From Mariniblastus sp. (lineage in GTDB: Bacteria > Planctomycetota > Planctomycetia > Pirellulales > Pirellulaceae): a stretch of 64,000 nucleotides of DNA. Each line of letters opens with the position of its first letter. Within the stretch, counting starts at the first letter, position 1. The DNA lies in contig WTFU01000023.1 in assembly GCA_011523945.1 (NCBI GenBank), positions 18,536-82,535 on the forward strand. The letters run 5' to 3'. Under the pieces are notes generated by a model that saw nothing but the letters and a program-made list of their open reading frames with translations, ran no database searches and was not told where the DNA came from. Both the position numbers and the translations under genes were made by a program. Positions 46,036 to 55,434 of the stretch are shown here, piece by piece.

Positions 46036-47865
46036 ATGTCTCTGTCAGATATACAAAAAAAACAAATTGATCAGGCCAATGCGCTTTTTTTTGAAGGTCC
46101 TGAAAAAGAAGGCTTTGTTAAAGATTTGTACTTTGGCCGTTTCCGAACCGAGTCGATTATGCCCTATCCGGAACTACCGTCGAACGCACAGGCCGCTGGC
46201 GATTCCATGGTTGCGAAAACGAAAAACTTTTGCGAGCAGTATATCGACGCCGCTCAAATTGATCAGGAAGCACAAATTCGAGACGGTGTCATCAAAGGGC
46301 TGGGGAATATCGGTGTCCTTGGAATGACAATTGATAAGAATTACGGCGGCGCCGGGATGTCGCACTTTAATTATTGCCGCGTCATGGAAATTATTGGCGG
46401 TCATTGTGGATCCACTGCGGTATTCGTTAACGCTCATCACTCCATCGGCCTTCGAGCACTTGAACTGTTTGGCACAGAGGATCAAAAATCAAAATGGATG
46501 CCACCGTTGGCAGCAGGGGACAAACTGGCGGCATTTGCACTTACCGAACCGTTAGCAGGTTCAGATGCCGCCAACGTGCGAACAACTGCGGAGCTGACTT
46601 CAGACGGGACCGGCTATGTGCTTAACGGAGAAAAACGCTGGATTACAAACGGCGGCATTGCAGACGTCCTGACTGTCATGGCCAGAACCTCTGACCCCGC
46701 AGTTCCCGAAGGCAAGATCACAGCTTTTTTGGTAACTCCCGAAATGGCAGGTTTTGAAGTCGTCGAAGAACGAATGGAAAAAGTCGGAATCCGCGGGACC
46801 GCGACTGGCCGTATTCGCTTTAAGGATATGGTGGTTCCCAAAGAGAACATCCTTGGCGAGGTGGGGCGTGGCCTCAAGCTCGCGTTAACCGTACTCGATT
46901 TTGGAAGAACGACGTTTGGAGCTTGCTGTACCGGCGCTGCAAAATTCTGCATAGAGCGCATGGTGGCTCGTGCGAATTCGCGTCAACAATTTGGGCAGAC
47001 TCTAGGGGAATTTGAATTAGTCCAAGGTAAAATTGCCGAAGCTGCAGCCGACATGTATGCCATGGAAAGCGCGACCTACTACACCGCCGCTTTGATCGAC
47101 AGCGGAGCAGATGATTACATGGTCGAAACGGCAATGATCAAAGTATTTGCGAGTGATCAACTTTGGAGGATCACGAACGACTGCATGCAAATTTGGGGAG
47201 GGAAAGGATTCTTTACTGACCAGCCGTTTGAACGAATGATGCGTGATGCGAGGTTGAATCTAATCGGTGAAGGCGCCAACGATGTATTAAGATGCTTTAT
47301 CGCAAATGTAGGATTCCGACACGTCGGTACTGAACTTAAAGGAGATCGCATCAAGGCAGACAAGGAAACAAAAGGAAATGCCAATCAATTAATGAGCGTT
47401 TGGCTCAATCGAGCTTCGGTCATGGGTGAGTCATTGGTTAATCCTAAAGTTCCCGTAAAACATGAGCACCTCAGATATTACAGTCGCAAGCTCAGCAAAC
47501 AGATTGCCCAGTTCGGGAGGCAAATGAAACTCGCGTTGGCAAAATACCAGGAACAAATCCTTAATCAACAGTATCTGCAGGCCAGACTGGCAGACGTAGC
47601 CACAGAACTATTCATGGCAAGCTGCGTTTACTCTCGGCTAACAGCAATCTTAGTTAATGGAACCATTCCGCAAACCGAAAAAACAAGTGAATTCAATACG
47701 GGCCGACTTTACCTCTCACTCGCTCACCAGCGTAATGAACAGCGGCTCCAAGAGTTGAAGCTTAATGTGGACGAAGAGAAGTCTCAGGTTGCCCAGGAGT
47801 GGCTGAAGAGAGACTTCGAATCAAACTGGGTGCTGAAACCAACGGGTGAATCCATCGAACAATAA
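46036..47865 (+). CDS. Acyl-CoA dehydrogenase (long form)
   Basis: A 609-residue flavoenzyme from the ATG at 46036. The core (about 40-420) shows GGAGMSHFNYCRVME, FALTEPLAGSDAANVRTTA (flavin-binding TEP-GSD block) and WITNGGIADVLTVMA, then CMQIWGGKGFF and the base-region segment PFERMMRDARLNLIGEGANDVL. About 180 extra C-terminal residues resemble the extension of VLCAD/ACAD9-type enzymes, which favours long-chain substrates or membrane association. It oxidises acyl-CoA to trans-2-enoyl-CoA, passing electrons to ETF. The carboxyltransferase gene follows 64 nt downstream. Confidence 0.92.
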   Translation: MSLSDIQKKQIDQANALFFEGPEKEGFVKDLYFGRFRTESIMPYPELPSNAQAAGDSMVAKTKNFCEQYIDAAQIDQEAQIRDGVIKGLGNIGVLGMTIDKNYGGAGMSHFNYCRVMEIIGGHCGSTAVFVNAHHSIGLRALELFGTEDQKSKWMPPLAAGDKLAAFALTEPLAGSDAANVRTTAELTSDGTGYVLNGEKRWITNGGIADVLTVMARTSDPAVPEGKITAFLVTPEMAGFEVVEERMEKVGIRGTATGRIRFKDMVVPKENILGEVGRGLKLALTVLDFGRTTFGACCTGAAKFCIERMVARANSRQQFGQTLGEFELVQGKIAEAAADMYAMESATYYTAALIDSGADDYMVETAMIKVFASDQLWRITNDCMQIWGGKGFFTDQPFERMMRDARLNLIGEGANDVLRCFIANVGFRHVGTELKGDRIKADKETKGNANQLMSVWLNRASVMGESLVNPKVPVKHEHLRYYSRKLSKQIAQFGRQMKLALAKYQEQILNQQYLQARLADVATELFMASCVYSRLTAILVNGTIPQTEKTSEFNTGRLYLSLAHQRNEQRLQELKLNVDEEKSQVAQEWLKRDFESNWVLKPTGESIEQ

Positions 47866-47929
47866 ATTACAGGCGACCCGTCTTTTTTAACAATCACATC
47901 AACAATTCTTCTGAAATCTCGATAACGCA

Positions 47930-49531
47930 ATGAACTGGCAAGAATTAATTAACGGCTTTGATTCGGAGAAAGCGGACATTGAATTAGGCGGTGGCCTCCG
48001 AGCGATTGAGCGTCAACATAAAAAGGACCGTCTCACCGCGAGAGAACGGATAACGAAACTTTTAGACGCCCCCTCCAGTTGGCAAGAAATTGGATTATGG
48101 GCTGGCTGGGAAATGTATTCAGAATGGGGCGGAGCAAAATCTGCTGGGGTAATTTGTGGGCTCGGCACGGTCTCCGGACGGACCGTCATGATTATTGCCA
48201 ACGATGCCACCATTAAAGCGGGGGCGTTTTTTCCAATGACCTGCAAAAAGGTGCTCAGAGCACAACGCATCGCGATGAAGTGCCGGGTCCCTTTAGTCTA
48301 CCTCGTCGATTCTGCAGGCGTTTTCCTGCCACTCCAGGATGAGATTTTTCCTGACGAAGATGATTTTGGCCGGATCTTTCGAAACAATGCAGTCATTTCC
48401 GCAATGGGAGTTCCCCAACTTGCAGCCATCATGGGCAATTGCGTCGCCGGCGGAGGATACCTCCCCGTGCTCTGCGACAAACTGGTCATGACCGAGGGAA
48501 GCGGTCTTTATCTCGCCGGACCGGCGCTCGTCAAATCGGCAATTGGCCAGGAGGTTTCTTCAGAGGAACTCGGCGGTGCTTCAATGCACGCTTCAATCAG
48601 TGGAACCATTGATTTCAAAGAACCGGATGATGACTCCGCTATCACCAGGTTACGTTCTCTGATTGAAATGTTGCCAGAGGACGCTTCGGCCCAAGAATTC
48701 CGGTGCGACACACCAACCGACCCTGCTGAGGACGGGCAAAACATCTACGACAAAATACCGATGGATCCGCAATCTCGTTATGACGTGCGCGACCTCATCC
48801 AATTCCTAGTCGATGGCAGTACGTTTCAAGAATATAAAGCAGAATACGGACAGACGATTGTTTGCGGCTACGCAAAAATTGGCGGCCACCACGTAGGAAT
48901 CGTGGCGAATCAGCGAACCGTCGTCAAATCCGAAAAAGAGGGAATGCAGTACGGTGGCGTCATTTATCACGACAGTGCTGATAAAGAAGCAAGATTCATT
49001 ATGGACTGCAATCAAACCTGGACTCCCATTATTTTTCTTCAGGACGTGATGGGTTTTATGGTTGGCAGGGACAGCGAACAGGCAGGCATTATTCGTGCCG
49101 GTGCGAAAGTCGTAAACGTCATTTCCAATAGCCGGGTCCCCAAAATTACGATCATTACCGGTGGCAGTTATGGCGCGGGAAATTACGCGATGTGTGGCAA
49201 AGCTTTTGACCCACGCTTTATCTATGCTTGGCCCAACGCCCGATATGCGGTGATGGGAGGCAAACAGGCTGCGAAAGTAATTCTCGATATCAACATCGCC
49301 GCACTCAAACGTGCGGGGCAAGAACCCGATGCAGAAGAAATGGAAACCTTAAGAGACAAAGTGCAGTCAGCCTACGACACCTCGACTGACATCCGCTATG
49401 CTGCCGGTAGACTCTGGGTCGATGGCATCATCAACCCCTCAGAAACGCGAGACACGCTGATTCAATCGCTCAAAACGGTAACGCGGTATGCCGACGATGA
49501 ACCGTTTCGAACGGGCGTTTTGCAGGTTTGA
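47930..49531 (+). CDS. Acyl-CoA carboxylase beta (carboxyltransferase) subunit, MCC-like
   Basis: A 533-residue biotin-dependent carboxyltransferase. QDEIFPDEDDFGRIF in the N-terminal half is characteristic of methylcrotonyl-CoA carboxylase beta subunits, and the two oxyanion loops appear as MGNCVAGGGYLPV and GGSYGAGNYAMCGKAF. Propionyl- or geranyl-CoA carboxylases are alternatives. It would act with a biotin-carboxylase alpha subunit, which is not adjacent. Following acyl-CoA dehydrogenase, it fits leucine or isoprenoid-chain degradation: dehydrogenation then carboxylation. The AtuA-like cluster at 5.7-8.8 kb is consistent with such a pathway but distant. Confidence 0.88.
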   Translation: MNWQELINGFDSEKADIELGGGLRAIERQHKKDRLTARERITKLLDAPSSWQEIGLWAGWEMYSEWGGAKSAGVICGLGTVSGRTVMIIANDATIKAGAFFPMTCKKVLRAQRIAMKCRVPLVYLVDSAGVFLPLQDEIFPDEDDFGRIFRNNAVISAMGVPQLAAIMGNCVAGGGYLPVLCDKLVMTEGSGLYLAGPALVKSAIGQEVSSEELGGASMHASISGTIDFKEPDDDSAITRLRSLIEMLPEDASAQEFRCDTPTDPAEDGQNIYDKIPMDPQSRYDVRDLIQFLVDGSTFQEYKAEYGQTIVCGYAKIGGHHVGIVANQRTVVKSEKEGMQYGGVIYHDSADKEARFIMDCNQTWTPIIFLQDVMGFMVGRDSEQAGIIRAGAKVVNVISNSRVPKITIITGGSYGAGNYAMCGKAFDPRFIYAWPNARYAVMGGKQAAKVILDINIAALKRAGQEPDAEEMETLRDKVQSAYDTSTDIRYAAGRLWVDGIINPSETRDTLIQSLKTVTRYADDEPFRTGVLQV

Positions 49532-49722
49532 AAATCCCTTCGATACGTTTCGAAGTTGATAACCTAACCGAAACTAGCAAAGCCCTTCGGCCATTGAGCC
49601 ACCGTCTTGCTGGAGCGTAAAGATAGCACTTGAAATTCATCAAGACAGGCTATGCCAAAAGTATCGCATGATTTAACTGCGGTTGATGTGAATACCATAT
49701 TAGATGGAAAAAACCTGCCGCT

Positions 49723-50682
49723 TTAATCGGCTAGATTCGAAGCAATCACCGCGACGTCAACTATATCCTGAACTTGGCATCCCCTCGATAAATCCATAAA
49801 TGGCCGCTGCAGGCCCTGGATAAGCGGACCGAGTGCCTGCGCTCCTCCAAGTCGTTCGGCAATCTTGTAGGCAATGTTACCCGAATTCAAGTCTGGAAAG
49901 ATAAAGACATTGGCTTGCCCCGCTACAGGTGACCCGGAGGCTTTCCGGGCAGCGACATCGGGAACCCAGGCAGTATCGAACTGCAACTCTCCGTCAACCA
50001 TAAGATCCGGTTGCCGTTGCTTAACGAAGTCAAGAGCGAGCCGAACTTTATCGACCTCTTCGTGCTCGGCGCTTCCCAACGTGGAAAATGACAACATGGC
50101 AACTCGCGGCGTTTGTCCCGTCAAAACACGATGACTTTTCGCGGCCGCGATTGCAATCTCCGCCAACTGGTGAGCATCGGGTGAAGGAACAACACCGCAA
50201 TCTGAAAAAGTAACCGCCCGGTCGGGAAACTGCATCAAAAAGAAACTGGAAACCGTTTCACACCCCTCCGCCATTCCTACGCCATAGAGTGCCGCTCGAA
50301 TTACACTCGAAGTACTCCCGACACTCCCGGCAACCGCGCCGTCAACAGCACCAATCTTCACTAGCAACGCGGCATACAACAAAGGATCATCCAACGCCTT
50401 GGCAGCTTCCTCTCGCGAGATTCCTTTATGCTGGCGATTTTCGAACAACTGCTGCGCACACGCATCCACTAATCGTGCATCGTCCCATTCGATGACTTCC
50501 AATCGATTTAGCGCCTCCCGGTTCGGACAGTCTCGACGACCTAAAGCAACTGGTATTGCAAGCTTTCCCTGTTGAATGCGCCTCGCCGCTTCCAGAATAC
50601 GGGGATCCTGAGTTTCTGGTAATAGGATTCGACGTAGTCGTCCAGCAGCCCGATTGCGAAGGGATTCAATGACACTAGACAT
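49723..50682 (-). CDS. pta: Phosphate acetyltransferase (short form)
   Basis: A 319-residue phosphotransacetylase that interconverts acetyl-CoA and acetyl phosphate. The N-terminal [19 protein letters not shown], the central [16 protein letters not shown] and the C-terminal [35 protein letters not shown] are characteristic of the PTA_PTB family; the last block in particular marks acetyl- rather than butyryl-specific enzymes. It lacks the regulatory N-terminal domains of the E. coli enzyme. No acetate kinase gene is adjacent. It is convergent with the carboxyltransferase gene, across a 191-nt gap with no clear terminator, and its start is 96 nt past the nadE stop. Confidence 0.9.
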   Translation of the reverse strand: MSSVIESLRNRAAGRLRRILLPETQDPRILEAARRIQQGKLAIPVALGRRDCPNREALNRLEVIEWDDARLVDACAQQLFENRQHKGISREEAAKALDDPLLYAALLVKIGAVDGAVAGSVGSTSSVIRAALYGVGMAEGCETVSSFFLMQFPDRAVTFSDCGVVPSPDAHQLAEIAIAAAKSHRVLTGQTPRVAMLSFSTLGSAEHEEVDKVRLALDFVKQRQPDLMVDGELQFDTAWVPDVAARKASGSPVAGQANVFIFPDLNSGNIAYKIAERLGGAQALGPLIQGLQRPFMDLSRGCQVQDIVDVAVIASNLAD

Positions 50683-50778
50683 GAAAATATTCTCTCTGTG
50701 CTGTTCTTTGCAAAAATATCATGTCTTCATTTACGACCCACCGAACTTCATCAAATATCTGGGCAAAACCCTCTAGAT

Positions 50779-52773
50779 TCAACTGCCTTGAAGGTGAGTT
50801 TTGAGTTGTTCAATTTCGAAATCATAACCACCGGACAGGATTGGAAAACGACACCAAGTTTTCGGATCGAGGTTTTCATCATCAAGGTGGAAGGATGGAG
50901 CATATCGTTCACGCTTCCATTGATTGCGACACCAGAGACGGAAAAATCGAATCACCCAATTCCCCAACTGCGTCCTCTCGAAATTTGGAAGCGCTGTGAC
51001 AATCTGATCGAAAACCTCAATGGGCATCATTTTATCACGAATAGCTAATCTTTCGATCAAATCTAAAACTTCATATGGCATCAAGTCATCTTCGTCTGTC
51101 TGATTGTCCTCCACTGGACGAAGTTCCGCAGTTGGCTGTTGTTGGTTAACAGAATCTAACGCAGGGATAGCGCCAAGATCAGCCGGTCCTTCCTGCTCCA
51201 TCCATATTAGCCAGTTCCGAAGAAAAGCCTTATCGATCCCCGCGATTGGGCTAAGTCCACCAGAGGTATCTCCGTCCATCGTCGCATAGCCAACCGCTGC
51301 TTCGCTACGATTGCTTGTCGATATCAATAACGCATTGTTTAAGTTAGCGAGCATCCACACTCCGGGAGATCGCACCCTCGCTTGAATGTTTTGCAAGGTG
51401 ATATCATGTTTCTCCCAAGTTAGCGGCTCACCAATCGCGGAACTTACGATGTTTCGATACGAATCAACAATACCATCAACGTCGAATTCGTAATGATTCG
51501 CATTGACCGCTGTAGCCACTTCCATCGCGGCGGCGCGGGTCACCGGTCCGCTGTTCTTGGTCGATTGGTAAACCGTCGTCAGCAGTCGATGCACCAAATC
51601 ATTAACCTCACTTGGTTGACTCGCATCATTGGAAAACAATCCTATCCGCGCTAACAACTGCTCAAATCCCAATTCGGCATTCGCCAACTTAAACATGGTG
51701 GCAATCAATGCAACAACACTTGCTGAGTCACAGCCACCACTCAATGAAACGACAAATCCACGTGAGTGACTCTTTCGCATATAATCGAATAAACCAAGGC
51801 TCACAGCTCGAGTGAACTCCTCCTCTTTAACCGACTCGCCAGCCATCCACGATTCTATTTCTGGATTTTCAACCACTGGGCCTGCCGCAGGAAAGTCAAT
51901 TGGCAATCGGATAACATCCGATTCGTCACCGTCTATTTCAGGTTCAAAAGAGCCGCTTCTTGCTCGAGCCATCCGCGTCACATCAATATTCACGACCGCC
52001 GTCGTTAGAACCATCGGGCGATACGAGAATCGCTTTCCCACCGCCTGCATCTTTCCGCCTGACGCAATCATTGCATCACCATCAAAAATCGCCCGCCCCG
52101 ATTCATTTCCAACCAGATTGGCGTAAACATAGGTAACGTTAAATGCACGACTACCCTCTAATACAAAACGCTGTCTTACCGCATGTTTACCAAATGCAAA
52201 ATGGCTGGCACTGGGATTCAAAATGATATCCGTCCCTTTGCTGGCGAGATTACCACCCGGACGATTCCCAACCCAGGCATCCTCGCAAATCTCAAATCCA
52301 ATTCGAATGCCACCGACATCAAAAAGCAAATCGCCAATTGGATATTGAAATCCATCAATCTCAATTTCACCTTGAACGCCTGCTGGCCATGGTTTGAACC
52401 ACCGGGGTTCATAATGAATGCCATCTCCCGCCAGATGTTGCTTCCCTACAAAGCCAGCAATTCGACCGTCAACCAGCAAAGCCGCTACATTAAAAACACC
52501 GCCCGCATAGGTAACCGGGAGTCCGACGGAAACAGCGATCCCATCCGTCTCCGGGACAATCGAAGCCAACATCTCTAATGCGGTGGCGTGAACACCCGAC
52601 GAATGAAACGCATCCTCGCATCCGTAACCCGTGATACATAGTTCCGGAAGGCAAAGCACGCCAACTTGCTCCGACTTCGCCGATGCAATGGCGGCGATTA
52701 TATTATCCCGATTTTTTAACCAATCGAGCGGAGTTTGATTCAAAACACCGGCGGCAATTTTTAACAATCTCAT
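50779..52773 (-). CDS. nadE: Glutamine-dependent NAD(+) synthetase
   Basis: Makes NAD from deamido-NAD, ATP and glutamine. The start at 52773 (MRLLKIAAG) begins exactly at the nitrilase-like domain; the longer frame to 52842 adds an unlikely Cys-rich leader. The 664-residue product has the glutaminase triad Glu44 (LPELCITGYG), Lys111 (GKQHLAGDG) and Cys163 (FEICEDAW). The synthetase domain carries the PP-loop SGGCDS (345-350) and the block TSNRSEAAVGYATMDGDTSGG. The C-terminal region contains the long insertion seen in bacterial two-domain enzymes. GGAG lies 11 nt upstream of the ATG. pta follows on the same strand. Confidence 0.93.
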   Translation of the reverse strand: MRLLKIAAGVLNQTPLDWLKNRDNIIAAIASAKSEQVGVLCLPELCITGYGCEDAFHSSGVHATALEMLASIVPETDGIAVSVGLPVTYAGGVFNVAALLVDGRIAGFVGKQHLAGDGIHYEPRWFKPWPAGVQGEIEIDGFQYPIGDLLFDVGGIRIGFEICEDAWVGNRPGGNLASKGTDIILNPSASHFAFGKHAVRQRFVLEGSRAFNVTYVYANLVGNESGRAIFDGDAMIASGGKMQAVGKRFSYRPMVLTTAVVNIDVTRMARARSGSFEPEIDGDESDVIRLPIDFPAAGPVVENPEIESWMAGESVKEEEFTRAVSLGLFDYMRKSHSRGFVVSLSGGCDSASVVALIATMFKLANAELGFEQLLARIGLFSNDASQPSEVNDLVHRLLTTVYQSTKNSGPVTRAAAMEVATAVNANHYEFDVDGIVDSYRNIVSSAIGEPLTWEKHDITLQNIQARVRSPGVWMLANLNNALLISTSNRSEAAVGYATMDGDTSGGLSPIAGIDKAFLRNWLIWMEQEGPADLGAIPALDSVNQQQPTAELRPVEDNQTDEDDLMPYEVLDLIERLAIRDKMMPIEVFDQIVTALPNFERTQLGNWVIRFFRLWCRNQWKRERYAPSFHLDDENLDPKTWCRFPILSGGYDFEIEQLKTHLQGS

Positions 52774-53243
52774 ACTTGAGCAGACTCCGAAGCATTTAAG
52801 AAAAAACGTCTTGGCTAAGGCAGACGATTCCTCGTTAGCCAAACCGCGGTTCCATTTTCGTCGATATACTGTTAACTGGCAATTACGGTGAATTGGTTAC
52901 TGCCATTGGCAAATCTTACTTAACTCCTCTGCCCAATGGGGTTGCTTAATAGATCTGCCTAACTGGGTCTGCTTAACTGGGCATTTCCGAGTAGACCGAA
53001 TACAAAACTCGCAGACCACGCTGCGACTGGCCCCTGACTCAAAAAAGGACGCTGAAAAAATGCTGACCGCCCGTCCCGACCAGACGGAATCAACTCAAAA
53101 AATAAGATTCCGCTGACAGTGGAACCGTAAAAATCAATGATAAATTCAAGACAAATTTTGGAGGACTCGCGCGAAAATACCATTTCGCATTGAGCGAACG
53201 TACAATATGCTTCACAATGCGTACAATCTCTCCCAGCAGCTGA
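52774..53243. other. Divergent intergenic region with short tandem repeats
   Basis: This 470-nt gap separates nadE (minus) from the zinc-ribbon gene (plus). It holds the tandem repeat described at 52929-52982 and otherwise no gene I can support. A 74-codon open frame on the minus strand (52959-53183) has no recognisable features. Confidence 0.5.
52929..52982. repeat. Degenerate 14-nt tandem repeat
   Basis: Units are CTGCCCAATGGGGT (52929-52942), TGCTTAATAGAT (52943-52954, shortened), CTGCCTAACTGGGT (52955-52968) and CTGCTTAACTGGGC (52969-52982). A further weak unit may precede them. The consensus is near CTGCYTAACTGGGT. It lies 156 nt upstream of the nadE start and could be a regulatory or slipped-replication repeat. 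Confidence 0.6.
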
Positions 53244-55028
53244 ATGATTCGGGGTTTAACATTGGCCGACGCAGATACTATCGAATTTGAATGCCAAGAA
53301 TGCAACGCGACGATTTCGGTTGATTCGAAAAAGTCAGGCCAACGCGTTATTTGTCCAGAATGCGTACGAACCGTCGTCGTACCTGAGTCCACGGTTGCCT
53401 CCAATCTCTTTGAAGATATCTTCGACGAAGAAACATCCGAATTGAAACTGAGCCCCATCGAAGACGACGAACCCGGCCATTCACCCCCGGAATCTCAAAC
53501 TACTGGCGTTGCTACCCATCCAGAGACAGACGCCGGTGAAAGTAACGGGCTCGAACTCGACGATGAACAAAATTTAGAAGAAAGCCTCCAACCTGCCGTC
53601 GATGCCCCATTGGAGAAACTCTCAACAGAAGAAGAATCCGACCCGAATGCGCCGCTTAAGATTGATGGCCTTGAAGGACTTTACGGAGGGGATTCTGCAC
53701 ACAGTGTCACCTGTAGAATTTGCGACTCACTTATCCATATCGAAGCGGATAAGATTGGCTCCACAATTGAATGCCCTGAGTGCTTCACCAAAATTCCTAT
53801 CGATCCTTTCAGCAAACGAAAAATACAGAAACCAATTTGGCAGCAACCTACGACTCCGCAGGCAGATAAGAACTCTATTGAAGTCGCCGATGATGACGAA
53901 TTGAAGCTGAGCGACCCAATCGAGAAACCCAAAATAGATATCGACCCAAGTTATGGACTTGATGGTCCTTCTGAGGATCTGTTGGCTCCCAAACGACCAC
54001 CAGCTTCCGAACAACCCAGCGACGAAATAACGTTAGAACCTGAATACGACACGGAACAATCGACTGCTCCTAGCGTCGCGTCTAAAAAGCCATCGGCAGC
54101 AAGTCTCCAGACAAACGCGGCACAAAAAAACAAATCTGAACTTCCTCCAATCAAGACCGGACGAGAACTGGCTCCACAATCTCGCCGGGAGCGCCTTGAA
54201 AAAGCACAGCAAAAACAACGATCCGCTGAACAAGGCACCGTCTTTAGCCATCGTGAAAATTCAGCAGACCCGGATTCACAAGACTTTCCCGAAATGGATT
54301 TGGGGACGCAATTTAAATCCGCCATCGCGATGCTGTTGGCAAGAAGTACCGTCTGGCGATTTGCTATGGCAATCCTGCTGATGTGCGGCGGAGCGGTAGT
54401 CATGGAGTCTATTTCTCCGTCCTACGTCTCCCCCGATACAAATGCGAATTCAACGACCTTCGAGAAATTTTTCAACTTCGTAACTTGGCTGCTGATGGGG
54501 GGACTCCCGTACCTGCTTGGCTGGCTTATGCTGCTTTATACTTCAGCTTACATTTTTCGCGATGCGGCACTTGGATTTAGAACTGTAAATTCTTGGAAAA
54601 ACAAAGGGTTTAATGAACTCACTTCGACCGTGCTCGTCTTTGGATTTAGTTTTTTAGCAGCGGGAATCATTATGTTATTCCTTCCCGTCCTCATACTACC
54701 GATGCAATTACTCGTTGCACCATTATTCCTCACGAGCGTGTGGTACAGTCGCAGCCCGTTCAATGTCGTTAACATTGATGCGTTTCAGACCGGCACTGAC
54801 GCCATTCAACTATGGAAATCGTATTACCAATTTATTGCCATACTGGTGATTGCAGCAATATTCAGCGGACTCCTGTTGTTTATCCGCGGATTTGAATTCA
54901 TGCCCCCGTTCTTAAATCTCGCTTTGACGATTCCGGCCGTTTTCTTTAAAGGACTGATCACGACAATTTTTGCCGCAACCTGCGGTTGGCACTGCGGTCG
55001 AGTGTCCATCGAACCAGTTAAAAATTGA
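53244..55028 (+). CDS. Double zinc-ribbon multi-pass membrane protein, unknown function
   Basis: A 594-residue protein with two cysteine ribbons: Cys17/20/37/40 (FECQEC, ICPEC) and Cys157/160/177/180 (TCRIC, ECPEC), each CxxC-16-CxxC, related to MJ0042-type zinc fingers. They are joined by an acidic, low-complexity linker (about 50-145) and followed by a charged linker (about 195-365) with many Pro, Glu and Lys residues. Five or so hydrophobic helices occupy about 370-590 and would anchor the protein. The ribbons face the side of the membrane where the N-terminus lies, presumably the cytoplasm. Proteins of this layout are frequent in Planctomycetota, but I know no function. Divergent from nadE; the small membrane protein gene follows. 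Confidence 0.8.
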   Translation: MIRGLTLADADTIEFECQECNATISVDSKKSGQRVICPECVRTVVVPESTVASNLFEDIFDEETSELKLSPIEDDEPGHSPPESQTTGVATHPETDAGESNGLELDDEQNLEESLQPAVDAPLEKLSTEEESDPNAPLKIDGLEGLYGGDSAHSVTCRICDSLIHIEADKIGSTIECPECFTKIPIDPFSKRKIQKPIWQQPTTPQADKNSIEVADDDELKLSDPIEKPKIDIDPSYGLDGPSEDLLAPKRPPASEQPSDEITLEPEYDTEQSTAPSVASKKPSAASLQTNAAQKNKSELPPIKTGRELAPQSRRERLEKAQQKQRSAEQGTVFSHRENSADPDSQDFPEMDLGTQFKSAIAMLLARSTVWRFAMAILLMCGGAVVMESISPSYVSPDTNANSTTFEKFFNFVTWLLMGGLPYLLGWLMLLYTSAYIFRDAALGFRTVNSWKNKGFNELTSTVLVFGFSFLAAGIIMLFLPVLILPMQLLVAPLFLTSVWYSRSPFNVVNIDAFQTGTDAIQLWKSYYQFIAILVIAAIFSGLLLFIRGFEFMPPFLNLALTIPAVFFKGLITTIFAATCGWHCGRVSIEPVKN

Positions 55029-55099
55029 TCATCCTTTTGCTCACCCTTCCGATCTGCCCAAACGATCGCTGCCCCGAACAAACCAAAAATCCATATAAA

Positions 55100-55375
55100 A
55101 TGAATACACAAGAAATCAAATCCCAACCAATGACTGCAAAAAAACTACAGGCTGTGATCGCCTATCTAGCGACATTGCTTGTTTGTTGCAGTATTTTAAT
55201 GTGGAGTGTTTTCAATTTCTGGCTGAATGTTCTTGCCTATTCAAACCGGGACACCGGTGACCAAAATTGGCTGATTACGACGATTTTGGTCGTTGTAACC
55301 TCCATCATCCCTTTTGGCTTTGCCTTACGGTTGCTGCTAACCACCTTGGATAACAAGAAAAAAAATGCGATCTAA
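55100..55375 (+). CDS. Small two-helix membrane protein
   Basis: A 91-residue product from the ATG at 55100. The frame opens at a TTG (55025) overlapping the stop of the zinc-ribbon gene, but the inner ATG gives the more typical hydrophilic N-terminus (MNTQEIKSQPMTAKK). Two hydrophobic segments, about residues 18-43 (AVIAYLATLLVCCSILMWSV region) and 57-80 (LITTILVVVTSIIPFGFALR), end in a positively charged tail (LDNKKKNAI). No family is recognised. It is probably co-transcribed with the zinc-ribbon gene and may be its membrane partner. Confidence 0.65.
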   Translation: MNTQEIKSQPMTAKKLQAVIAYLATLLVCCSILMWSVFNFWLNVLAYSNRDTGDQNWLITTILVVVTSIIPFGFALRLLLTTLDNKKKNAI

Positions 55376-55434
55376 TCTGCGCCTCTGCCAACGCAAAAAG
55401 GTTTTTCGAGCGCAGCCAACACGGCATCCCGCTG

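Noticed and set aside
49532..49722. Search for a terminator between the convergent carboxyltransferase and pta genes
   Set aside because: I found no hairpin with a T run in this 191-nt gap.
52959..53183. A 74-codon minus-strand frame in the nadE upstream region
   Set aside because: It ends inside the tandem repeat, has no ribosome site or recognisable features, and lies in a divergent promoter region.
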